From positions 1-62,742 of the forward strand of contig JAFQNF010000022.1 of NCBI GenBank assembly GCA_017396025.1: DNA of 62,742 bases, given 5' to 3'. Shown one piece after another: positions 8,956 to 17,703 of this stretch. This stretch comes from a bacterium (lineage in GTDB: Bacteria; Cyanobacteriota; Vampirovibrionia; Gastranaerophilales; Gastranaerophilaceae). A program made the position numbers and the translations under genes. The notes beneath the pieces are model-generated. The model saw nothing but the letters and a program-made list of their open reading frames with translations, was not told the DNA's origin and did not search any database. The stretch's first letter is position 1, and each line of letters opens with the position of its first letter.

Positions 8956-11037
8956 TTATAAAAGTTTTTTTGCTTCTTTCATAACAGAATCTGTCGACTT
9001 CAAAATTTGTTCAACATAAGCATCTATTTCTTTATTGTTTTCTTCATATTGAACATTAATTGAAGGAATATATCTTTCTTCTTTTTTCTTGAAGATATTT
9101 AATGCTGGAATTTCTTGTTGGGGCGTAACGTTATTTGTAATTGAAACTGTTTGACTTGGTACTGTATTTTGTTGATCAATCGGTGCTGCAGAAATTGTTG
9201 TATTGGTTTTTGGTAAAGATGCACCCCATTGCTCTAATAAATTTGTACTGTTTGTATTTGTTCGTGCTGTCGGAGCTGAAGAAGCTACTTGTGGTTGTTG
9301 AACTTGTTGTTCTGGTGTTTCTCCAGAAGCTGCTTTTTGTTTTGCTAAGTATGTTTTTGGTTCTCCAAAAATTTTATTTATCAATTTTGTAATTGGTTTT
9401 TGAATAAATGGTTGGATTACAAACATAATTAGGGCAAATCTAGCAAAACCACCAGCAAATCCTTTTATTTTATTACCAATTTTACCTGTTTGTGTTGGAC
9501 TTTTAATTGTATCTAAGCCTGTATCTAAAAGTTTACCTAAGAATTTTAAAGGTTTTTCCCAGAATTTAAGTTTTGCACCTTCTTTTCCTAATCCTTTAGC
9601 TAGTTGTTTTGCTTCTTTTATTCCTTTTCCTGTAAGTTCTGCAACTTTTGATTTATCAACACCTTTTAACAGAAGTTCTTTTTGTAGGTTAGCAACTTTT
9701 GCACCTTCTTTTATAGTTGGCAAATTTTTTGCCGCTTGTTCAGCAATTTCTTGAATTGCGTCTTTTGCTTGTGCACTTATTTCACCTTTAGGTGCAAACA
9801 ATTTACTAATTGTGGCAACTGGTGATTTTATGAATTTAAATACTTTTGCTAATAATCCGCCACCATTCAATGCTGTTGCAATTTTCTTAGCCTCTGCTAA
9901 ACTTTTACCAGTCATTGATTTCACAGCTGCTACATCAGCACCTTTTTGTAATAACTTTTGTTGTAATTGTGAAATTTTTATTGCATCAACACTTGTGTTT
10001 GCTTTTGTAACAAGTTCGGCTAATGCTTTTCTTCCTTCTGGTGTCATACCTCTATATTTATTACCACCAGCTTTGTATAACATACTAATACTTGGTTGGA
10101 ATAAAATCATACCTAAGTATTGTTCAGAAAGAACATGCATGAATGTACTTAATTTCTCGCCTTTTGGTGCTTCTTTTGTTTCTTTTACTGTTTGAGCAAT
10201 AGCATTTGCGGTGAAAGCTAAGCTTATTAAACCACCACCAAAAGTTAAAATATTTTTCGCTTTTAGTGAACCTTTTGCAAATAATTTGCCAAATAATGTT
10301 TTTCCAGATTTTAAATTTAAATCTGCTGCATTAACTTTGTTTCTTAATCCTGCAACTTTGCCTGTAATATCTAAACCAGAAGTTACTAATTCATCAGCAA
10401 AAGACATTACTTTTTCTTTTGATAAGTTAGCAAAAACATCATCTGCTCCATCTGCTATTTGTGTGAAAATCTTTTTTGATTCTGGAGATAGAGTTATTGC
10501 ATTGCTTCTTATTGCTTCTGCTACTGCTTCATCTGCATTTAGTGTAGTAACTAATGATGAAATTTCGCTTGGTAGTTGGCTAAAAAATTCTTGGCTCATA
10601 CTTCTAGTTTTAGCCATACTTGATTTTGGAATTGCTTGGTAGTCTTGGGTAAAGTATTTTGTAAAAGGATTTTGTTTAATCCATTTTGTAAAATTGCCAG
10701 AATTTTCATGTGATATTATTTTATCTAAATGAAATGCATTAGAAATTTTATCGCCAAATTTTGCGATGCTTCCTAAAATGCCTTCTCCACCTTTTCCTGA
10801 TATTCCTTTTTCAACTGCTTTATCAAGTAATGCTAAACCAGGTAGGATTAACATTGTATTTTGCATTACTTTTGGGTCTGATGTTGCTCCAGTGACCGCT
10901 TTACCTGCTGTTGTGCTTTCGAAATTATCACTTACTGCTTGTTTTGATTTAGCAAGTGTAGCTTGCATGTCTTCTTGTTTAATGCCAGCATTTGAAACTT
11001 GATATCTATTACTAACAGAATTAATTAAATTTGTCAT
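8956..11037 (-). CDS. Large lineage-specific protein with an internal duplication and membrane segments
   Basis: 693 residues, no signal peptide. Hydrophobic stretches lie near 60-72, 265-285, 305-320 and 528-545. Two homologous units are visible, about 355-405 and 448-505: each has Q-L/K-x-x-L-L-x-K-G, then A-D/V-x-x-V/K, then TGK-S/G-L/I-x-E-A-K-x, then an A-L/G-rich helix and a basic amphipathic segment. The C-terminal 130 residues are disordered (Pro, Gln, Thr-rich). Codon use and Ala/Lys richness match the tagged proteins here. I recognise no known domain. Good SD (AAGGGTAGG). Confidence 0.65.
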   Translation of the reverse strand: MTNLINSVSNRYQVSNAGIKQEDMQATLAKSKQAVSDNFESTTAGKAVTGATSDPKVMQNTMLILPGLALLDKAVEKGISGKGGEGILGSIAKFGDKISNAFHLDKIISHENSGNFTKWIKQNPFTKYFTQDYQAIPKSSMAKTRSMSQEFFSQLPSEISSLVTTLNADEAVAEAIRSNAITLSPESKKIFTQIADGADDVFANLSKEKVMSFADELVTSGLDITGKVAGLRNKVNAADLNLKSGKTLFGKLFAKGSLKAKNILTFGGGLISLAFTANAIAQTVKETKEAPKGEKLSTFMHVLSEQYLGMILFQPSISMLYKAGGNKYRGMTPEGRKALAELVTKANTSVDAIKISQLQQKLLQKGADVAAVKSMTGKSLAEAKKIATALNGGGLLAKVFKFIKSPVATISKLFAPKGEISAQAKDAIQEIAEQAAKNLPTIKEGAKVANLQKELLLKGVDKSKVAELTGKGIKEAKQLAKGLGKEGAKLKFWEKPLKFLGKLLDTGLDTIKSPTQTGKIGNKIKGFAGGFARFALIMFVIQPFIQKPITKLINKIFGEPKTYLAKQKAASGETPEQQVQQPQVASSAPTARTNTNSTNLLEQWGASLPKTNTTISAAPIDQQNTVPSQTVSITNNVTPQQEIPALNIFKKKEERYIPSINVQYEENNKEIDAYVEQILKSTDSVMKEAKKLL

Positions 11038-11131
11038 AAACCTACCCTTATATAATAATTAAAACAAATAAAATTTAGAATTGCTTTTTCTTCGGTGATA
11101 GGTTTTCTTTTTTAACAAATTGTAATAAAAG

Positions 11132-11156
11132 AAAAACAGACTTTTAAAGTCTGTTT
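11132..11156 (-). terminator. Intrinsic terminator
   Basis: Stem AAACAGACT/AGTCTGTTT, read on the minus strand with a T5 tail, just downstream of the 11168-12055 gene. Confidence 0.8.
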
Positions 11157-11167
11157 ATAGTATTATT

Positions 11168-12055
11168 TTAACCGTTTGAGAATAATTTAAATGTTCTATC
11201 AACGTTGTTCTTAATAACTTCTTTTACCGAGTCTATTTCCTTAATAACAGCGTTGTGTTGAGTTTCTAATTGATCTAATTCTAAATCAAGTTGGTTTTCT
11301 TTTCGTTTGATGCTCGCCATTTCGTATTGATACTTACTTTCAGCTTCTGCATCATCTGATGTGTCTAATACGTATTCAATGTATTTATCTGATTGTAATA
11401 AATCCATTGTCATACCAACATCGTCAGTATGTGTATTATTTACAAAAACCATACCATTCATAATTAGATTTTGTAATATATTTTTGTTGTTTAAGAAACT
11501 GCTTCCGTCTTCAATAGGATATTCTTTTCCATTTATGGTTGCAGTATCTCCAGAATATGTAAGTAAAGGTTTTCCATCACCATCTGTTGGTACTTTCCAT
11601 CTATATGCTGTTTCTGTATATGTGGTACCATTTGCAGCTGCTTCTGTATTCTTTTGAGTTACTTCAGCAAGTTTTGCTTGCAAAGCAGTTTTTTCATCTT
11701 CATCTTCTGTTTCTGCTATTTGTGCTTGAAGAATTGAAACCATTTCCTCACCAGTTAGTTCATACTCTTCTTTTTCAAGATAAATAGCACCTTCTGGGTT
11801 TGAAACTAGATATCCCATTGAAGTCATATTTGTATATGTCAAATCTTCACGTCTAAATGTACTATCTTCAGTAGCATCTGGCAATTTAATTGTAAGTTTA
11901 AAATTGCTCATTGCTGCATTATAAACTTTTGCGGCCTCCTCTGATTGCCAAGCAAGCTCCATTTGACGTTGCCCTACCATAACTTCTTGCAACTGTAAAT
12001 CACTCAGTCTTGAGGTTAACATCAATAATCTGCCTTGTGAAGATGATAATCCCAT
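11168..12055 (-). CDS. Helical-ended protein of the MGLSSSQ type, function unknown
   Basis: 295 residues. It starts MGLSSSQGRLLMLTSRLSDL, a long N-terminal helix that I recognise as a recurring start in hypotheticals of this lineage. The middle (about 60-240) is acidic and probably globular. The C-terminus (about 240-290) is a long heptad-patterned helix ending VDRTFKLFSNG. Paired terminal helices around a variable centre recall axial proteins of flagella and type III systems, but no secretion genes are nearby, so that is only a suggestion. A GGAG ribosome site and a terminator frame it as a single-gene unit. Confidence 0.65.
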   Translation of the reverse strand: MGLSSSQGRLLMLTSRLSDLQLQEVMVGQRQMELAWQSEEAAKVYNAAMSNFKLTIKLPDATEDSTFRREDLTYTNMTSMGYLVSNPEGAIYLEKEEYELTGEEMVSILQAQIAETEDEDEKTALQAKLAEVTQKNTEAAANGTTYTETAYRWKVPTDGDGKPLLTYSGDTATINGKEYPIEDGSSFLNNKNILQNLIMNGMVFVNNTHTDDVGMTMDLLQSDKYIEYVLDTSDDAEAESKYQYEMASIKRKENQLDLELDQLETQHNAVIKEIDSVKEVIKNNVDRTFKLFSNG

Positions 12056-12154
12056 CTGTTTTCTCCGGTTCTTACAATAATACTAATGATATTATCGGCA
12101 TTTTTCATTAATACTTAAGTATTTGGAGTATTTTTGTTAACATTTCGAAATATT

Positions 12155-13720
12155 TTATCTATTCTTCACGTAATCAGAAATATCAATAACCTTATTTACT
12201 TCTTCTGGAATAAAATATTCACAAGACGACCATAATAAAGTTTCTGGTAGTTCACTACAATTCTGGTCATCTACTGCCTTTTTGTTGCAGAAGCCTTTTA
12301 CCATATTGTTTGTGCCGTCAATTTTTGGAGAAAAATATGCACAAGATTGACAAATTTTAATTCTAAAACCGTGTTGAGCCAATGTGTCAGAAATATTTTT
12401 TACTGCATCGCACATTCTAACATAGCTTTGAGCTGTTTCTTGTTTTTTATTTTTATAACGGAATACAGCTTTTTTAAATCCGCCTTCAGAAATTAGGTCT
12501 ATTGAACAAGGGAAAACATTTCTTCCGTTTGTTACATTTACAGGCACCGTTATTTTTTCAATATTTGTTTTTTCTTGTCTTTTTTCAAATTTAAATATTT
12601 TCTTCATTAATTTGTTTTCGCAAATTGTTTCAGAAAGAGTGTAGAAAGGGCAAGAACATAAATATAACAGTGGTTTTACGTATAACTGTGATTTGTATAC
12701 TGAGGCCCCAAACGCTACAGCTAAAACAACAGCTAGGAATACTGCCCAAGGAAAATCAAATACAAAATAGTATTTAAAAGAGTATGTTCCAACTAATACA
12801 AGCATTGCTATCAATAAAATTGGATTTGGCTTAAATAAAGAAAATAAGAACTCTGCAAATTTAAAATTTGTTATTGCTCTTAAGTTTAGACAATGAGCAA
12901 ATAAAGACATTTTAAATCCAAAATCTGGGCGTCTTAATTCATAATCAATAGATGAAACGTAGGTTTTGATTTCTGGTACAAACTTTGGCGTATATCCAAC
13001 GCTAGTTAGTAAAAATGAATATTTTAATTCTGAATTTGCATCTTTAAAATCTATACATTGTATTTTCTCTAATACTTCATGTTTTATAGCCATAACATCT
13101 GAATCAATTGGAACAGCTAAGCCAAGTTTTGAACGGCCGATTCTCATAATGTTAGAATTATATTCATTAACGTTTGACCAAACTTTTTCGTAATAATCCG
13201 CATCTTCTAAAAAGATATTTGTTGAACCAACGACAACAGCATTATCTTGTAGTGCTTCATTTACATTGAATAAGAAGTCGTTTCTTACAATTCTATCTGC
13301 GTTTAAGAAAACATAACCATCAACTCTTTTGAAAGACATCAGATTTTCTAATAACCAAGATATTGCTTTATCTCTACCTAAAGGTGTATCATCTGTTAAT
13401 CTCCATAATTTTGCCCCACCAACAAATTCTAACTTGTTAGAAGAATCGTCACTACAGTTATCTAAAATTATATGTGTTTGGTAGTTTCCTTTTGGATAAT
13501 CTTGTTTATTTAATTGTTCTAAAAGATTTACAATGGTTTTTTCATTGTTGTGAGAATAAATTATAACAATGAGATTTTTATATTCTTTTCTTTGTTCAGC
13601 ATTTTTCTTTGGTTTTAATTTTATAAAACTAGCTGCGACAATAACTGTAAAATATATAGTAAATATTGCAATATAGATAAAAAATATAGCTAAAATAAAA
13701 ATATAGATACTGTTTAACAT
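12155..13720 (-). CDS. Membrane glycosyltransferase, GT2-like, with Cys-rich C-terminal tail
   Basis: 521 residues. An N-terminal membrane helix (1-30) is followed by a GT-A fold (about 48-260) with the family's ILDNCSDDS segment (85-93); two or more membrane helices lie around 300-350. At the usual metal-binding DxD position the sequence reads N140-A-D142-R, so metal binding may differ or the enzyme may be inactive. The last 70 residues carry C457-x2-C460, C478, C488 and C500, which could hold a metal or form disulfides. Probably transfers a sugar to an envelope lipid or polysaccharide. A GAGGTGG ribosome site supports the start. Confidence 0.75.
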   Translation of the reverse strand: MLNSIYIFILAIFFIYIAIFTIYFTVIVAASFIKLKPKKNAEQRKEYKNLIVIIYSHNNEKTIVNLLEQLNKQDYPKGNYQTHIILDNCSDDSSNKLEFVGGAKLWRLTDDTPLGRDKAISWLLENLMSFKRVDGYVFLNADRIVRNDFLFNVNEALQDNAVVVGSTNIFLEDADYYEKVWSNVNEYNSNIMRIGRSKLGLAVPIDSDVMAIKHEVLEKIQCIDFKDANSELKYSFLLTSVGYTPKFVPEIKTYVSSIDYELRRPDFGFKMSLFAHCLNLRAITNFKFAEFLFSLFKPNPILLIAMLVLVGTYSFKYYFVFDFPWAVFLAVVLAVAFGASVYKSQLYVKPLLYLCSCPFYTLSETICENKLMKKIFKFEKRQEKTNIEKITVPVNVTNGRNVFPCSIDLISEGGFKKAVFRYKNKKQETAQSYVRMCDAVKNISDTLAQHGFRIKICQSCAYFSPKIDGTNNMVKGFCNKKAVDDQNCSELPETLLWSSCEYFIPEEVNKVIDISDYVKNR

Positions 13721-13830
13721 GCTTCCACCTCTTACATGATTTTATGAAAAAAAGAGAAAATTTTCCACAAATAAAAAGAAAAATAAAATCAATACAATGT
13801 AAATTTTTATTAAAATTATAACGAAAGCTG

Positions 13831-13859
13831 TAAACATTTTTGCTCAACTGAATTATTAT
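13831..13859 (+). promoter_or_regulatory. Possible promoter for a small RNA
   Basis: TAAACA and TATTAT with 17-bp spacing, on the strand opposite to the glycosyltransferase gene. The only thing downstream before tRNA-Arg is the hairpin terminator at 13905-13928. Weak on its own. Confidence 0.3.
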
Positions 13860-13865
13860 AGTTGT

Positions 13866-13928
13866 AACAAATCCCCAAATCTCCTCCCAAGATTATTAAG
13901 TATTAGCTGCAGTGCAGCTTTTTTTTTG
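13866..13928 (+). ncRNA. Candidate small RNA with C-rich, anti-Shine-Dalgarno-like segment
   Basis: A perfect intrinsic terminator (AGCTGC/GCAGCT, 3-nt loop, nine T) stands at 13905-13928 on the plus strand although no plus-strand gene precedes it. A promoter-like pair would start a transcript near 13866. The resulting ~60-nt RNA carries ATCCCC and CTCCTCCC in single-stranded sequence, which is complementary to ribosome-binding sites (GGAGG), as seen in C-rich regulatory RNAs of other bacteria. Existence is inferred; no expression evidence. Confidence 0.4.
13905..13928 (+). terminator. Orphan intrinsic terminator
   Basis: 6-bp GC-rich stem with 3-nt loop and a T9 tail. There is no coding sequence on this strand upstream within several kilobases. 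Confidence 0.75.
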
Positions 13929-13941
13929 CCTAAATTTATAC

Positions 13942-13969
13942 TTGATAATAAAAATTTATGTTGTATTAT
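13942..13969 (+). promoter_or_regulatory. Promoter of tRNA-Arg
   Basis: TTGATA, 16-bp spacer, TATTAT; the mature tRNA starts 12 nt after the -10 box. Confidence 0.6.
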
Positions 13970-13981
13970 ATATATAGCCTT

Positions 13982-14058
13982 GTGCCTGTAGCTCAGCTGG
14001 ATAGAGTGTTTGGCTACGAACCAAAAGGTCGGGGGTTCGAATCCCTCCAGGCACGCCA
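13982..14058 (+). tRNA. tRNA-Arg (anticodon ACG), CCA encoded
   Basis: A 77-nt cloverleaf: acceptor stem GTGCCTG/CAGGCAC, D-arm, anticodon loop CTACGAA with ACG (read as inosine, Arg CGN), T-arm GGGGGTTCGAATCCCTC, and an encoded 3' CCA. The YcaO gene starts only 14 nt after the CCA, with no terminator or promoter between, so both are probably on one transcript. Confidence 0.97.
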
Positions 14059-14072
14059 TTTTATTTAAGCTG

Positions 14073-15875
14073 ATGTTTGATTTTTTTAAAAAAAGTTATA
14101 GTATAAAAAAAGATTTAGGCCTTTCTCTCACATTGGAAAAGCTTAGAGCTTTGTATTTTTCTCTCGGGATAGAACTTACTGAGTATATTTTCGTTCAATC
14201 TAAAAAAAATAAAAATGCACCTTGTTCTCTTCGTTTAAATATTGAAGGTACATCGTTGGGTGCTAATGGAAAAGGTAAAAATATTGATGCCGCTCTTTGT
14301 AGCGCATATTCTGAACTTACAGAAAGGCTTCAATGTTTAGCTCTTATTCCACTTAGAAATGATGATTTCCAATACTCTCCCGATGAAATTTTTAAAGAAA
14401 TAGAGTCTTTATCAGATGAAGAAATTGAGTATATAAAAAGGACGTTTTCTTCAGTTATATCTGAACAAAGTATTTCTACTAAAACACTTAAAAAAAATTT
14501 GATATTGCTATCTCAAACATCTAGTAATCCTAATTATACAAAAGAAAATCATAAGCTTTCTTTTGTTCCATTTTATGATGTTTTAAATGATAAAATTACA
14601 TATTTACCTTTAAAATTTGTATTGATGAAAAACCATACTAATGGTATGGCTGCTGGTAATACATATGAAGAAACTTTGGTTCAAGGAATATCTGAAATAT
14701 TTGAAAGATATTCAACAAAACAAGTTATTTTAAATGAGTATTCATTACCAACTATTCCAGAAAAATATTATAAAAAGTATATTGAGCTAGATAGAATAAT
14801 TTCTTATCTTAAAAATAATAATTATGATGTAATTGTTAAAGATGCATCACTTGATAAAAAAATTCCAGTTCTAATGGTATTATTTATCGACAAAAAAAAT
14901 AATAGATTTTCTTTTCAATTTGGGGCTCATCCCGATTTTCCAATTGCAGTTGAAAGAGCTTTTACAGAATTTCTTCAAGGTTATAGTGTTGAAAATCTTG
15001 ATGACTCTATTAGTACTGTGATTGAAAACACCATTGAGTCTTTTGACGAAAATATTTATAAAGAACAATTAGTTACAAGGGGTAAACTAAGTTTTCTAGA
15101 TTTAAGTCATCCGATTTTTGAAAAATTAATTTCAGATTCTTCTAGTTTTTCATTAAATAAAAATTTCTTTTCTAGAAATCTTTGTAAGAACAACAGATTG
15201 CTATTAAAAGAAATGGTAAATTTATCTAAGAATTTGTCTTCAAATTTATATGTTAGAAATATGAGTTTTTTAGGTCATAATTCTTTTATTATTGAAATTC
15301 CAGAAGTGTCAGAATTGCAGGTAAATGCTGATAAATATATATATAAAAACTATTGTGAATATAAATTTAAAAATTATTTGAGTAAAAAATATCCTGAAAT
15401 TGCCATTACTGCTGATGAAATAATTTCTTCAATAATGATTTCTCCTTCTTTGTATTATGATTTTAGTTACTATTTTGTTCCTAAAATTCCAAATCTATTC
15501 ATTGCAGCAGTTGCATATTTGGAAAAAGGCGATGTGAAAAAAACAATAGAGCTTTTGCAAACCGTTAAAGCACATGATAAAAGCTTTAAGGATAATTCTT
15601 TGCTTGTTGATACTTTAGTTTCTGTTTTAAGTGGTAAATGTACTTTAGAACAGATAAGTGATGACAAACTTAAAGTTCAAGTTAAAAGTTTTATCCAAAC
15701 TCCTTTGGAACAACTATTTTCCTTTATTGATGAAAATTATCCTGTTGTTACTAGAAAGACGAAACGTAAAGAAAAAATCATTCAAAATGTAAAAAATATT
15801 TTGATTGAAAAATATATCGAAAATGTACCAAATCAAGATGATTTAAGAATTTTCTTTAAAGAAATAATGTCTTAA
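14073..15875 (+). CDS. YcaO-domain protein (ATP-dependent amide-backbone cyclodehydratase fold)
   Basis: YcaO enzymes phosphorylate peptide backbone amides to make azolines or thioamides, or assist RimO-type methylthiolation. 600 residues from ATG 14073; the frame is open further upstream, but that stretch is tRNA. Family signatures: SAYSELTERL and GISEIFERYS (the ATP/Mg-binding SxxxExxER-like motifs) and ERAFTEFLQG (ExxxQ-type motif). The ~120 C-terminal residues are helical and TPR-like. Size and architecture resemble the stand-alone E. coli YcaO rather than RiPP-cluster enzymes. No precursor peptide, dehydrogenase or protease lies adjacent. It starts 14 nt behind tRNA-Arg with almost no SD and overlaps the convergent cupin gene by 4 bases. 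Confidence 0.85.
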   Translation: MFDFFKKSYSIKKDLGLSLTLEKLRALYFSLGIELTEYIFVQSKKNKNAPCSLRLNIEGTSLGANGKGKNIDAALCSAYSELTERLQCLALIPLRNDDFQYSPDEIFKEIESLSDEEIEYIKRTFSSVISEQSISTKTLKKNLILLSQTSSNPNYTKENHKLSFVPFYDVLNDKITYLPLKFVLMKNHTNGMAAGNTYEETLVQGISEIFERYSTKQVILNEYSLPTIPEKYYKKYIELDRIISYLKNNNYDVIVKDASLDKKIPVLMVLFIDKKNNRFSFQFGAHPDFPIAVERAFTEFLQGYSVENLDDSISTVIENTIESFDENIYKEQLVTRGKLSFLDLSHPIFEKLISDSSSFSLNKNFFSRNLCKNNRLLLKEMVNLSKNLSSNLYVRNMSFLGHNSFIIEIPEVSELQVNADKYIYKNYCEYKFKNYLSKKYPEIAITADEIISSIMISPSLYYDFSYYFVPKIPNLFIAAVAYLEKGDVKKTIELLQTVKAHDKSFKDNSLLVDTLVSVLSGKCTLEQISDDKLKVQVKSFIQTPLEQLFSFIDENYPVVTRKTKRKEKIIQNVKNILIEKYIENVPNQDDLRIFFKEIMS

Positions 15876-17584
15876 ATTAAGTTCATCTTTCTTGATTCTC
15901 TTAGAGCAAATTGTGCTTCTTTTGTAAAAGCTTCTTTACTATATCCTTCTGGCTCAGGTGTTTCACGTTTGAAATCAAAACCGTATTGAAATGCTGATGG
16001 AACTTGTACAACTATTTGTTCATATTCTCCAAGTACAGAATTGATACAATGTTCAACTCCTGCATCTATAACAGCTAAATCGCCTTCTTTTAAAATTTTT
16101 ACTTCTGGTTTGCCATTTCTTACTACAACTAGTGCTGCGGCACCGCTTGTAATCATATAAATTTCTGTTTGTCTTTTTTCTGCATTATTTGGATGTTTAT
16201 GTAATTTTTCACCTTTTCTTAGTTCATCCATTGCAAAAACTCTCTCTTCATCAGTTTGAACCAATGAAGTCCCAATAAACGGTGTTTTTCCGCTTTCATT
16301 TGTTAGCGCAGTTGAGTTTGTTACCCAATTTGTTTTTTCTAGTGTCCAATTGTTTAATTTGTCATTTAAATTGTATACGGCAGCATTTTTATCTATAAAT
16401 TTTAGACCGCTAATGTCATAACCACTATTATTTATATTTCTCCAAACTTCAATTATGTGAGATTGTTCTTCTTGTGAAAAACCTTCATTCGAAAGTCTTT
16501 CTCTTAGATTTTCTTCTGACGCAAATGTTTCTTTCCAAAAAATATTTTCTGTCTGTTTTTTATTGTCGTGAAGGATTCCGCATTTTTTTAATTTTTCTAC
16601 TTCTTCAGCTGTAAAGTTGTTTGCATTTCCTTTACGACAAAATCTTGAATCACCGTGAACCATTCTTGTTTGTTCAAAAATTGGCATTGTTATATTTATT
16701 TCGTCATCTGAAAAACCTTCTTTTTTCATTAATTCTCTTTGATATGTAGGATTATAGAAAGTATTAAATCTTATGTAACCATCTTGTTTTTGACTGATAA
16801 ATCCTTTGTTAAATAATTTATCTAATAGTGATTTTGATTTATCAAATTCAGCTCTATCTTCATCAGACATTAAATCTCTTTTGTTTGCTAGGTCGTATAC
16901 TAAGTAGTTTTTTGATTGCCATTTGTTTATTCCTAGTGAATTTAAATAACTTTCTGATGTGAATTTTGAACCTAGAAACATATTTGGAGAAAAATCTCCA
17001 TTGTACAAATGCGAATTATGGTATTCTAATTCACCAAATTTTGCTTTTATTGATTCTGTTTGCGCATGTTTTGTATATCTTTCATACCAATCATAATCTT
17101 TTTTTGAAACGATTATCATTGGAAAACCTTTTTTAATTCTTACTTTTGCATTAGTACCACCGTTTATCATTACTGCAGAATTCTCTTTTAGTGGGACAGT
17201 TTTTTCTTTTGTAATGTATTCGCCTTCACATTTTTTTGGGATTATTATTTGAGTATCATATGAAAATTCACTTTTTTCTCTTAAATAATTAAGTGCATCA
17301 ATCCCATAAATTACTTCTGTTTGAGAGTCAAAATCTACAATATATGAACCATTAACTTTTGTTTGCATTAATGGTAAGTCATTTTCTTCTTTCGTAATAA
17401 TAAATGCGCTTCTTATTTCTGGAATATTCCCTTTGAATGTAATAGGTGCAAAGTTTGCTCTTATATTTTCGCTCGTGTATGTTTTTTGTGTCTGTATTTT
17501 TGCATCACAATTTTTGAGTGTTTGTTTTGGTACTCTTGCTACATTTATGTTATTAGTTATTGTGTTAACAGCTGCTATTTTCAT
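15872..17584 (-). CDS. SFKG-tagged protein with C-terminal cupin domain
   Basis: 570 residues. A 55-residue polar N-terminal extension ends in T49-F50-K51-G52. The middle (about 60-400) is unrecognised. The C-terminal ~110 residues form a cupin barrel: first motif KLHKHPNNAEKRQTEIYMI with candidate metal ligands H and E, second motif GDLAVIDAGVEHCI with the closing H. Such cupins occur in sugar-phosphate isomerases and epimerases as well as in regulators, so an enzymatic role on a sugar is possible but not shown. An AAGGT ribosome site precedes the ATG. It overlaps the YcaO gene tail to tail. Confidence 0.7.
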   Translation of the reverse strand: MKIAAVNTITNNINVARVPKQTLKNCDAKIQTQKTYTSENIRANFAPITFKGNIPEIRSAFIITKEENDLPLMQTKVNGSYIVDFDSQTEVIYGIDALNYLREKSEFSYDTQIIIPKKCEGEYITKEKTVPLKENSAVMINGGTNAKVRIKKGFPMIIVSKKDYDWYERYTKHAQTESIKAKFGELEYHNSHLYNGDFSPNMFLGSKFTSESYLNSLGINKWQSKNYLVYDLANKRDLMSDEDRAEFDKSKSLLDKLFNKGFISQKQDGYIRFNTFYNPTYQRELMKKEGFSDDEINITMPIFEQTRMVHGDSRFCRKGNANNFTAEEVEKLKKCGILHDNKKQTENIFWKETFASEENLRERLSNEGFSQEEQSHIIEVWRNINNSGYDISGLKFIDKNAAVYNLNDKLNNWTLEKTNWVTNSTALTNESGKTPFIGTSLVQTDEERVFAMDELRKGEKLHKHPNNAEKRQTEIYMITSGAAALVVVRNGKPEVKILKEGDLAVIDAGVEHCINSVLGEYEQIVVQVPSAFQYGFDFKRETPEPEGYSKEAFTKEAQFALRESRKMNLI

Positions 17585-17703
17585 ATTTTACCTTACGCTA
17601 TTTGTAAGTAATCTCAATATAATAAATTGTTATTCTAATTAAGAAATGTTAATTTATCTCATCTTTTTCTTCGTAATATAATAGTTTTATAAGGACTTTA
17701 GTT

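Noticed and set aside
13856..14059. Minus-strand open frame across tRNA-Arg
   Set aside because: It is the antisense of the tRNA and its flank; no ribosome site and no protein-like composition.
14073..17584. RiPP biosynthetic cluster around YcaO
   Set aside because: No precursor peptide, dehydrogenase, peptidase or transporter is adjacent; the neighbours are a tRNA and a convergent cupin protein.
17585..17703. BirA operator upstream of bioA
   Set aside because: A TGTTAA half-site is present at about 17646, but I could not find the matching inverted half at the expected distance.
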